DNA from: Desmodesmus armatus
Lineage: Eukaryota; Chlorophyta; Chlorophyceae; Sphaeropleales; Scenedesmaceae
Assembly: GCA_007449985.2 (NCBI GenBank)
Contig: VIIQ02000559.1
Span: forward strand, 154,501-218,500
DNA length: 64,000 nt
Direction of reading: 5' to 3'
A program made the position numbers and the translations under genes. The notes below the pieces were generated by a model. The model made no database searches and was not told the origin of the DNA. It was given only the letters and a program-made list of their open reading frames with translations. The first letter of the stretch is position 1; each line of letters starts with the position of its first letter. Positions 43,901 to 54,190 of the stretch are shown piece by piece.

Positions 43901-46900
43901 AGCATGCTTGTACATCACTCTGATGAGTGCCAGCTGCAGGTGGCCTCCAGTGGTGCGCATGGTGCAGCAGCTCAAGTTGCCGCCAGCTTGCCTGCGCTGC
44001 AGCATTTATTTGGCGGCAGTGTGTTGCAATGCTGCCCTGTTGAACGTCTGTCGACCACATGAATTGCGTCAAGCAGGTACATATGTTGATGTCATGATGA
44101 CAGCGTGACCTCGCAAAGTGCCTTGCATTGGTTGCAGGTCCGCAAGGTCATGAATGCTCTCGACAACGAGCGTGAGAGCAGAGCCACTGACATGCTGCTG
44201 AACTACGAGACGATAAAGTACTTCACCGCGGAGCATGCGGAGCTCAGTGGCTATGACACGGCTACACGCAAGTACCAGGCAAGCACCCCACCTGCTGTAC
44301 CCATCGCCTGCATTGCACCATATGACTGCCAGCTGTCAACATGAGCTTTGCAGTTGACTACGTGGCTGTGCGCTAATGGTGATGCTGACAATGCTCCAGT
44401 GTTGCGTGCGTACAATGGTGCTGATGGCGCTGGTGTTGCACCAATGCTGCACACACTAGGGTGCTCGCGTTGCGTAATCACATGCACCTTGTTCCTCCCC
44501 ACATCCCTGTTTCTCTGCATCATGGCTGATGCCTGTCATGTCATGTCGTGTGGTGCCCACCGCGTTTGATGTTTCCTTGCAGGCTGCTGAATACTGGCAG
44601 GTGGGTGCACTGGACAGGGTTTCATTGGATGCCTTGCGCTAGCCAGCGAGTCTCCGGCTTGTGAGGGCATGTACAGCCAGCTCATCCTCAACTTTACCAA
44701 GGACACCTGCAGCTGCCTAGCATGCATTGCAACACAGCAACATGGCCGCTAGGTGTGCATTTGTGCTTTCAATCCTGCAGATGTCATGTTGGTAGGTCTT
44801 GGCGCACTGGGAACCTGGGGTCTGGTCCTGCATGCACTCCCACAAATGCTTCTGTTGCTGTGCTTGCCTGTGTCGCTGTGCAGATGGCTTTCCTGAGCCT
44901 GCTCAGTCTGGTCCAGAGTCTGGTGGTGTGGGTGGGCCTGGCCGCCGGGCTGGTGTACTGCGTGTGGGGCAGCAGCAGGGGCCGTGTGAGCGTGGGTGAC
45001 ACGGTGCTGTTCATCAGCATGATGCAGCAGCTGTATGTGCCGCTGACATTCTTTGGGAGCTACTATCGACAGGTGGGCTCATGTTCACTTGAAGGACAGT
45101 GGTGCTTTACAATTGTCGGTGAATGCATTGCAAAGGATCTTGTTTGCTTGCACACAAGGGGCGTGTGTAACATGTGCTGTGTGGGATGGTTGGCATTTTG
45201 TGGTATACTTTCAGCAAAGCGGCAGTGGCGTCGCGCAAGGCAGTAACATGACGCTAGTTCCCCACTTATAGTGGTGCAGCATCCGCAACAATGCAGATGC
45301 AGTGCTGTCACCGCACTGTAAAAGTTACCCCATCACATGCCACCAAAAGAGATACACATCGAATGCGCATTGTGACCGGCTGGTGTATTCCGACCGGCTG
45401 GTCTTGTGGGTGTGTTGCTGCAGGTGACTAAGGCACTCATTGACATGGAGAACATGTTTGAGCTGCTGGCGACGGAGCCTCGTGTGCAGGATGAGCCTCA
45501 TGCAGCAACTCTGCAAGTCAGCAATGGCACTGTGGAGTTCAAGCAGGTGCGGGCGGGCAGCATGCACTTGTGCACACACTGTTGCCCCCGCAGTGTGGCT
45601 TACACTGGTGTCTGCCCCTGCTACAGTTGCAGTATGTGCATGGCATGTTGGCGTTTGCTGATGTGTGCATCAGGCACCTGATGATTGAGCCACTTCTAGC
45701 CTTGCCAGCTGCAAGTGGTAGAATGTGAGTGGCCTGCAGCCCGGGTTGCCCTCCCACATGCGTGCACTGCCGCGTTGCCCCGTGATTGCAGGTTGTTTTC
45801 AGCTACAACCCAAGCCCCACCAACCCCCCTGTGCTGAGGGGCCTGTCCTTCCATGCCCCAGGGGGCCGCAGCCTTGCAGTGGTGGGCAGCACAGGCAGTG
45901 GCAAGAGCACGCTGCTCAGGTGCGCAGCTTCTCCAGCAGTGCACGCGTGTTGTGTGCTTTTCGGTAGCTTTTGTTGTCAAATACTTTCCACTCATCATGT
46001 CAAGCAGCATGACTGTGAGTATAGGACTTCCATGTCGCCCAGCGCAGCAATTTGCTCTTAGAGTGCAAATTTGTCTCCTTCCCCTCCTTGCAGGCTGCTG
46101 TTGCGCTTTTATGACCCGCAATCTGGGTGCATTCTCATCGACGGGCAGGACATCCGCCGCTGCAGCCAGGCCAGCGTCAGGGGGGCCATCGGCGTGGTAC
46201 CGCAGGATTGCGTGCTGTTCAACGACACTATCTTGTACAACATCCGCTATGCAAGGCCTGGGGCCTCTGACGGGCAGGTGAGCACGCCAAGCAGCTTGGC
46301 AGAGCATGGATGCATTGTGTGGGTGCGAACAAAGCCACACATGCACCGAGTGAACTGCACACCCAGACAAATACCGGCAGAGGTGCACGCTCGCAGATGG
46401 ACGTCCTGATGGCGGACTGCACAGCAGCGAAGCTGTTTTCGCTCAGTTGCTGCCCATCAGCACAGCTTGCCTAAGACATGCACTGCCATTCTTGCACATG
46501 CGCAGCCCGCCTAGAGCTCTCCCTCAACGCCTAGCTGGTACTGTGTACCATGTTGCGAAGCTGTGTGACTTGTTTCTACATCATGCGTCACCAACATCGT
46601 GCTAACGTCGTGTTGTGTATGCATGACTGCAGGTGTACGAGGCGGCTCAGGTCAGCCACATCCATGACCACCTCATGCGGTTCCCACAGGGCTACAGCAC
46701 GCGCGTGGGCGAGCGCGGCCTGCGCCTGTCGGGCGGCGAGAAGCAGCGTGTCGCGTTTGCGCGCGCAGTGCTCAAGGCCCCTGCCATCATGGTCCTGGAC
46801 GAGGCCACGTCCTCTCTAGACAGCTTGACTGAGAGGATGATACAGGACAGCCTGGCAGCTATCCGGGGCACCTGCACGCAGGTGAGGCGGGAAGAAACAG

Positions 46901-48113
46901 CATTTTCTCCTTATACAACGGGAATTTTGAACTGGTTTTTCCCCAACCTGTCAAAAAACAGAAGGAGCAGCACGATGGGAGCTACACGCCATCATGCTAG
47001 GGAGGGTAGGGCCAACTTGTGTAGTCTGGCGTGTTGCGCTTCTGCAGCTCGGATTTAGCCGTCGAAGAGCTTTGGATTTGGTCCATGTGTTGCCTGTTTG
47101 CAGGTCATCGTGGCCCACAGGCTGAGCACCATTATGGATGCAGACCAGATCCTGGTGCTAGCCAAGGGAGTGGTGGTGGAGAGCGGCACTCACGCGGCGC
47201 TGGTTGCAGCAGGGGGGTTGTACGCGTCCATGTGGGCCCGACAGCAAGACAGCAGCAGCGCACTGCCATCCCCGTCACCCAAACCAGGCCACTCCGGCAA
47301 CAACCGCACCGACAGCAGCAGCGAAAGCTTGACCAACCCAATCACAGACCTGGACAGGGATCTGACCCAACCAGACGGCAGCACTTCAGTAGGTAGCAAG
47401 GCAGGACGGCATGACAGCAGCAGAACACAACAGCAGCATGGGGAGGTGGAGGAGAAGGAAGCCGTAGGGGACAGCCAGCCGGAGCCGCGCAGCTCGCTCG
47501 CTGGGGTGCAGTCACCCCCGCCCTCGCTGCCCCCACTTCCACGCATGCAGCGGAGGGTGCAAGCGCAGCCCGAGCAGCGGGAAAGCTCCGACAGCGCAGA
47601 GCAGCAGCAGCAGCAGCACCAGGGGGAGCCTTCCAGCAGTGCGGGCGCTGGCAGCCGGCCGGTCGGCAGGACCGGTGGGTCAGCAGCAGCTGTGACGGCT
47701 GCAGGAGCGGCGGCGGAAGATGCGGGTGACGGGGATGCGGACAGCAGGCCACCGCGTGTGCGATCGGTCGACAAGCTGCGGTGCAATAGCAGCTGCGGGC
47801 ATGGCAGGCATGCAAACTTCTGGAGTCGGGTGAGTGCACCAGGCAGCAAGTGCAGCAGCTTGAGCCTGGTAACGCATTGCTGGCTATTGGGGTTGAGCTG
47901 TGAGCTGGCCCACGTGAGAGAAGCCTCATCCATGCTGCACTGGTGTGGCAGAAGCTGAGCTCAGACAGAGGCCCTGAGCAGTAGTGTGACGTTGTTTGTT
48001 GTTGGTGCCTGCAGGAGCAAGTAGAACAGCAGCTGGAGCAGGAGGATGACGATGGTCTGGAGCAGCAGGAGGAGCAGGAGGGGCAGGATGACAGCAGTAC
48101 AGAAAGGCACTAA
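40962..48113 (+). CDS. Half-size ABC transporter, ABCB6/HMT1 type
   Basis: Fifteen exons: 40962-41141, 41234-41568, 41865-42101, 42330-42870, 43137-43262, 43564-43734, 44138-44278, 44583-44600, 44884-45072, 45424-45546, 45792-45919, 46094-46277, 46633-46881, 47104-47829 and 48015-48113, in phase, 1148 residues. An extra N-terminal membrane domain (exons 1-3) is diagnostic of ABCB6/HMT1. The core domain shows [19 protein letters not shown], the NYETIKYF segment and [16 protein letters not shown]. The ATPase domain has Walker A GSTGSGKS (about 719), Q-loop [11 protein letters not shown], signature LSGGEKQR, Walker B IMVLDEA and H-loop VIVAHRLST, all intact. Homodimers of this family move porphyrins, phytochelatin-bound metals or related conjugates across vacuolar, lysosomal or mitochondrial membranes. 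The tail of about 230 residues is low-complexity Ser/Gln/Glu. Intron 7 has a GC donor, and exon 8 is an 18-nt microexon (AAEYWQ) needed to match family length. Confidence 0.95.
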
Positions 48114-48695
48114 TCTTCACATGCCCGTTCAATTTCCGCCCTGCACATGCACGAGTTGCTGCGTTCAAGTTGATAATGCGCAAATTTGGAACGCTCATGG
48201 AATGCTTGCTCGAGTACAGTCAGTCGATCTGACCGATCAAATTCTCGGCTCGGTTTGCAAAAGGGATACCCGCTCGGAGCGCATTTGAAAACATGTCGGC
48301 AGGTAAGCATGTAGACCAGTACCTGTGGATTCAAGCACGGAAGTCATCGCAACCAACACCCAACTGCAAACGGAACTGAACTCGCAACAGCAAGTGAGTG
48401 TAGGTCTGACCATGGTATCAAAGCATGCAAAAGCATCAAGTAGTGGGTTGGCTCGCCCCAGTGCAAAACAGAGTCACTACTGCTCCCTGCACCCCAAGTG
48501 ACCCAGCGCTGCTGGCCATATCATATGCATATGGTGTCATACCAACCGCATTCACAGACAGCGTCCACCGCACATGCCATGCTCCCCGCTGTCCACCAAT
48601 TTTCTATCTTCAACTAACTCAACACCCATGTTGTCCATGCAGGCACTGCACTCAACCACCTGCACATCTGATTCAGTACCAGGTCGCAACCCCAG
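48114..48695. other. Spacer between the ABC transporter and the MYND gene
   Basis: No gene is recognised. It holds the 3' UTR of the transporter and the promoter/5' UTR of the next plus-strand gene. An in-frame TGA at 48669-48671 precedes the chosen MYND start. Confidence 0.5.
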
Positions 48696-51600
48696 ATGTC
48701 GCAGCAGTACCTGAAGCCATGGCGGGGCATTATGGAGGTCATATCTTGCTGCACTGCCGTCGCCACATCCGGCAAGCCATGCAGAGAGCAGGCTGAAGCC
48801 TGCAGCACTCTGCTGCAGGGTGTGGAGATGTATGTGGTCCGAATCCAGGACATGCCTGGCAGGCAGCCAAAAGCAGTGTTCAACACCCTGGTGTACGACC
48901 TCAAGGTACTTTTTCATCAACTGAACATTTACCAGCACCCCCCCCCCCATATGCACGCTTGGAATAAGAGATGAGCTACACCCAGCATGCTGTAGCAGCA
49001 CACCATGGTGGCGCGAGGAGGGGGGGGGGGGGTAGCGGAGGGCGGGGCGGGGGGGGGGGGGGGTACTGAGGGAGGGGGGCGGGGGTAGCGGAGGGGGGGG
49101 GGTTACTGGGTAGGGGGGGGGGTGGCTGAGGAGGCGGAGCAGGGTGAGAGCTGCCAGCCAGGCAAGGCAAAAGCACGCAGCTAGGGCCAGAACTAACAGC
49201 GTCAAGGAAACGGCATCAGTATTTCGCAGCTCTGGTGCAGCATGGCATTCGCATGCCAGCACTTGAGCGCTGCCGGCTAGCCTGTGAAACTGCCCTTCCC
49301 AAGCAACTCCACCCACTCCTCTGCCATCCTGTGCTGTGCTGTGCTGTGCTGTGCTGTGCTGTGCTTTGGCTGCTGCCGCAGCTGCCCGCCACTATCACCG
49401 AGTCCTGCTGCAGCTTGCTTGGCAAGGTCGAAAACATCGGCCTAACCCTGGTAGACATCCTGTCAACCTTCCTTGAATCAGCTACCACCAGCGGTTGGAT
49501 GGCACGGCAGGCCAGTCCCAGTGACCAAGACCCCTCCGATAGGGTCCCTACAGATCTTGCTAGGGCTATTGGGCAGCAGCTGGAGCAAGCAGGGCTCTTC
49601 AAGCACCTGGAGGCGATATTCGAACAGATTCAGACGCAGCTGACAGCTACGGTGCCTTCAGTTGCGGTTTTGCAGGAGCTGGCTGTGGATGAGGACGGTC
49701 CTGCCAGCAGCAGCCGGGGCAGTAAGGGGAAGCAGGAGGTGCTGACAGTCCTGCAGTATACACAGCAGGTGAGTGCTGGATGGGGGGGGGGGGGGGAGGA
49801 GTCTGTTTGGTGCTTGTTAGCAGGAGGCTATGACAGTCCTGCAGTGTACACAGCAGGCAAGTGCTGTATGGGGTGGGGATGGGGTGCGAGTCTGTTAGCT
49901 GGGTGCTTGTAAGCAGAGCTCTGAGGCTGGCCACCAACAGCATCCGGTTTGGAAGCATGGGTATCTGTGGTGTGAGTCTATGTCTCTGTGATAGCAGCCA
50001 GTAGCTGGCATGTGCCTGTGAGCGGTACTGCAGCTGGTAGTCTCTGGTGAGATGTGTATTGAGACACAGAGTCCAACATCATCATGACGCACCTGACATG
50101 ACACTTGATGCTGTTGTGCTCGTTGGTCTCATGTGCAGTCGATGGTTGGCATGAGCTGTCGGGCTTTATATAAGGAAGAAGCTTCCCGTGTTACGTGTGT
50201 TGACACAAAAGTGCGGTGCAAGCACCTAACATGTGCACAACACGCTGCATCAACATGACTATCATGTTGTTCCATTTTGTTGTGCGCAGGCAATCCTCCT
50301 GTACACCAATGTGCAGACACTCTGGCCCATCACCTCTCAGCAACGAGGTTACAGCCCCTCCCTCGACACCACAGCCATTGCTCTCGCAGTGAAGTTCACA
50401 CAGCATGTCAGCACCTGGCTGGAACAGCTGCCGCCCGATTGGCGTGAAGTTCCCTACGAAATGTTCGCGGTCACGCTGGCCCAGGCGATCCGCGCCATGA
50501 CACGCTGTGCTATGCTGCGGGTAGCAGACGCAGAGGCCCTGGAGCGTGTCGGGCCCCACCGCATGCTGCGGTATGCTCAGCTACTGCAGTCGTCGGTGTA
50601 TCACCAAGCGCTGTGCATCGCGCTGTTTTACAACGTGCATGCGCAGCTGATATACACGCAGATGCGTGCTGACCTCGCCGCTGAAAATAGTGAGGCCGCT
50701 GCTGCTGCTGCTGCTCCTGCAGCCGCCGCAAGCAGCAGCAGTAAGGGCAGCAGCAGTACCAGCAGCAAAAAGAAGAAGAAGAAATCTTCCAGCAGCACCA
50801 GCGGCAGCAGCGGCAGCAGTAAGAAGGGCGGTAACACAGCAGCAGGGGCGGCCTCCAGCAAGCAGGAACTGTCAGATAGCTGGGGCCGTGGGAGTGAGTT
50901 GGCAGCGGGACTACCAGTGTGTGAGCAGCTACTGCTAAAGGAGCTGGCATGCAGTGCAAGGGCAGTACTTTGGACGGCAGCTGCTGCTACGGCTCATGTC
51001 ATGGCACCAGGAGATCTGCCGGCGTTTAATATCATGGCTCTGGAGATGGCTTACAAGCAGGTACAGTACTGTCAACTGGTATCGTACCATACTAATTGTA
51101 AAACAGGGGTTTGCGGTCATGTGAAGTGTGTTGGGAAGGGGTGCGGAATTGGACGGTTTCTTGGATGAGTGGACATGTATGTGCCCTGCATATGTATCAA
51201 ATGTACGCAGGAGTGCTGATGATTCTGGCCCGGGATCAGGAAGAGCCTGGGTCTGGGTTTATATGCCTCACAAGCATGGGAAACCACCATTCACCTGCGC
51301 CTTTTACAGTGATGTCTCCGTCCTCTCCCCCTCCCCCTGCATGGTATCTGTGCATGGTTGACATGACCTGTTCCAGCTTTGCACAAGATATCCATACCTG
51401 TTTGTCTGTTTCTTCTCTTGACAGTGCCCTCCATCCTTCTCTCCCGCTTCCCCCCCCCCCCCCTCCCTCCCTCTCTCCCTCCCTCCCCCCCTGCCTCCCT
51501 CCCTCTCTCCCTCCCTCCCTCCCCCCCTGCCTCCCTCCCTCCCTGCCTCAGGTGATCGACAGTGAAGCAAACGTGCTGCGTGGCATGCCCTAGTCTCCCG

Positions 51601-53559
51601 ACAGCCTGGGGACCACCCCTTTCTCACTGACTCCCCCCCCCCCCACACACAAATGTTGTTGGCAAGTGGCTGACATGGCATGTCTGAGCTTTTGTAGCTA
51701 CAGCTTGACTTGCATGTTGGTGTTGCAGATGCAGAAGCTCTCACTGGTTGAAGCCAATGTGCAACTATGTCTGAATGTTTGACTGGTTGCAGGTGATCGA
51801 CAGTGAAGCAAACGTGCTGCGTGGCATGCCCCTCGTCCTGCGAAAGCCAGGCGACCACGAGAGGGCAGAGCAGCTGCACCAGCTGCTCCCGGGGCTACTG
51901 CTGCACCTCGCCACAGCAGTACCCCCAGACCACCAGGAGGGTGTGCAGCTGGCCGTCGTAGCAGCAAACGGGGTCCGCTGGGCCCTACAGGGGGTCATTC
52001 AGGTGCAGCATCAGCAGCGGGTGGGGGCGGGGCTCTCCCAGGCTCTGTGGGGTGCTGCTGCTGAGCCGCCGCCTGATGTCCTCCCCTACAAATACATGCA
52101 TCTGTTCCTGCCAGCCTTACAAGACGCGCTGTCGCAGGTCCTGGAAGAGGCATGGGAGACCAGCAGCGGCAGCAGCGGCAGCAGCAGCAGGCAGTTGCAT
52201 GGTGTAGATCCTCAGGAAGTGTTGACCGTGCAGGAAGCGGCAATGCGGCTTACTGCTGTGGTGATGCTGCTGGGGGAGTCCCGGGTACCGTGGGGGTACC
52301 CTGCTGCCTTCAACTGGAGGGAGGGACCCCCTTCCCCAGATGCTGAAGCAGCCACTGCTGCCACCACCACCACCAGCAGCAGCAGCAGTAACCCTGGCAA
52401 CGGCGGCAGCAGCAGCAGTGGCTTGTCCCAACAGCACCCGTGGCAGCAGCATGCAGCACGGTTAGCTGCCCTGATCGAGAGCTATGCACGGCTTTCCAGC
52501 TGCTGCCCCCTCCCCGCTGATCGCGGCAACATGCCTCCTGCGATGCTGGCAGGGATGTGCTCTGTGGGGGAGAGGCCTGCGCCTTCCTGCCTGGCTGCTG
52601 CTGCAGCAGCGGCAGGGTTTGGCAGCCGGGAGCAGCTGCAGCTCTTCAGCTTGCTGTGCACTCTGTTGAAGCTTGGGGGTGCATTGGGGCCGGCAGAGCA
52701 GACCGATGCAGAGGAAATCCGCCTGGCAGCGGCACTAGCAGCAGCAAGCTTTGCGAGGCTGTATGCTGCACAGGCTTCTACTGCCGCTGCCGCTGGTGCT
52801 GCTGCTGGTGACGCCAGTGTCAACAGCAGCAGCAGTAGTGATGGGTCCGGGTCCTCAGATCACCCACCGGTGTCAGCACTACTGCCGTGGCTGGTCCTCT
52901 TCGGCAGGGTGTGCCTGCAGTGGGCGGTGCAGCTGCAGTGGCGGCTGCAGGGGATAGAGGGGCTTCCTGCCGCTGCTGCTGTTGTGCAGGAGGAGGTCGA
53001 GCAGGGAACTGTCATGGAGAAGCTTGCAGTGCAGAACACCCTATACGTCTTCCTTACTGTCCGTGCTGAGCTGCAGTGCTCGGAGGAGCATGCGCTCCTC
53101 GTCTGCGAGCTACTGTCGGCAGTAGCAGCACCCTTGCAGGACAGCAGGGTGCAAGCATACCTGTTGTCAGCTGGTCTTCCTGCAGGGAGCCTACAGGAGA
53201 GGTTGGCGGCAACTGCAGCAGCGGCTGTAGCAGCAAGTGGGGCTGGCAGCAGTGAGGTACGGAGGGAGCTAGTACAGCAGGTACGGCAGCTGGGTATGGC
53301 TCTGACCTCTCTGCCGATCAGTGAGGTTTGCAGCAACCCTTTCTGCCTGGTTAGTCATGAAGCAGCAGCAGCGGGACCTTCAGAGCTGAACCTGGTGAAA
53401 GGCAGCGGGAAGGCATGCTCGGGATGCAGGGTGGCTCGGTATGAGTCGAAGACATGCCAGGCGAAGCACTGGAAGCAGCATAAGCCCGTATGTAAGGCTC
53501 TGGCGGCCGCTGCTGCTGCTGCGGCCGCTGCGAAGGCAGCAGGTGCGTCCGCAGAGTAG
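48696..53559 (+). CDS. Large protein with C-terminal MYND-type zinc finger
   Basis: Four exons, all phase 0 (48696-48905, 49382-49768, 50290-51060, 51793-53559), give 1044 residues. The N-terminal and middle parts are mostly helical, Ala/Leu-rich and unrecognised, with Ser/Lys (SSKKKKKKSSSS) and Ser/Gly low-complexity loops. The C-terminus carries a MYND finger: CSNPFC, then CSGC, then YESKTCQAKHWKQHKPVC. MYND fingers bind proline-rich partner peptides, and many algal genes carry one at the end. Here the usual 'RYC' before the fourth pair is RYE, so one zinc ligand seems lost. The start is the first ATG after an in-frame stop. The protein ends in an Ala run (KALAAAAAAAAAAKAAGASAE). Edges of exons 2 and 4 are duplicated in the introns and the terminal segment is amplified downstream. 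Function of the main body is unknown. Confidence 0.85.
49018..49130 (+). repeat. G-rich tract with quadruplex potential in MYND intron 1
   Basis: Within about 110 bases there are at least eight runs of five or more G on the transcribed (plus) sense strand, broken by short tagcggag or ttactg spacers. It lies between exon 1 and a (gtgct)n pentamer array at 49329-49364 just before the exon 2 acceptor. Confidence 0.9.
49738..49880. repeat. Duplicate of the 3' edge of MYND exon 2
   Basis: The donor edge tgacagtcctgcagtataca-cagcag|gtgagtgctg (49743-49780) is repeated at 49830-49870 as tgacagtcctgcagtgtaca-cagcag|gcaagtgctg. The copy's donor has become GC. Confidence 0.85.
51441..51615. repeat. 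Pyrimidine tract plus decoy copy of MYND exon 4 start
   Basis: A CCCT/CCTC-rich tract (about 51441-51549) ends in 'gcctcag' and is followed by gtgatcgacagtgaagcaaa and some 25 further bases identical to the true exon 4 start at 51793. The copy then carries TAG in the exon frame after RGMP, so its use would truncate the protein. Confidence 0.85.
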
Positions 53560-54190
53560 GTATCACAGCTGTGCGTTGTCTGGGTTGGGGTCATGTTGGA
53601 AGCAGCATCCGTGTGTAAGGCCCTGGCTGCTGCTGCTGCGGCTGATGCTGCGAAAGCGGCAGGTGTGTCTGCAGAGTAGGGGTCACAGCTTTATGTAGCT
53701 GAGGTTGGGGGTATGTTGAAAGCAGCACAAGGCTGTGTGTAAGGCTCTGGCTGCCGCTGCTGCTGCTGCGGCTGGTGCTGCGAAGGCAGCGGGTGCGTCT
53801 GCAGAGTTAGCAGCTGTGTTGTGCTGGGGTTGGGGGTATGTTGGAAGCAGCACAAGACTATGTGTAAGGCTCTGGCTGCCGCTGCTGCTGCTGCGGCTGG
53901 TGCTGCGACGGCAGCGGGTGCATCTGCAGAGTGAGCAGATGTGTTTTGCCCAGGTTGGGCGTATGTTGGAAGCAGCACAAGACTGTGTGTAAGGCTGTGG
54001 CGGCCGCTGCTGCCAGATGCAGCGGCTGGTGCTCCAAAGGTGGGAAGTGTGCCTGCAGAGTAGGGATCACAGCTGTGTGTCGCTGGGGTTGGGGTTATGT
54101 TGGAAGCAGCATAAGATTCTGTGTAAGGCTTTGGCAGTCGCTGCTGCTCCTGTGAAAGCAGCAGGTGCGTCTGCAGAGTAAGCAGCACAG
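53460..54190 (+). repeat. Six-fold tandem amplification of the MYND terminal codons plus 3' UTR
   Basis: A ~120-bp unit starts with gaagcag(ca)-type sequence encoding the end of the finger, then gtatgtaaggctctgg, the Ala-rich codons, gcagagta(g) and tcacagctgtgtgt with gggttgggg. It recurs at about 53470, 53600, 53720, 53845, 53965 and 54100. The first copy is the real exon end; the others are 3' of the stop. Each keeps a TGTAA, which is both Val-Cys-Lys coding in the exon and the algal polyadenylation motif. Confidence 0.85.

Noticed and set aside
48552..49316. 254-residue minus-strand frame with a poly-Pro stretch
   Set aside because: It is antisense to MYND exon 1 and to the G-rich intron tract, which reads as poly-Pro by chance.
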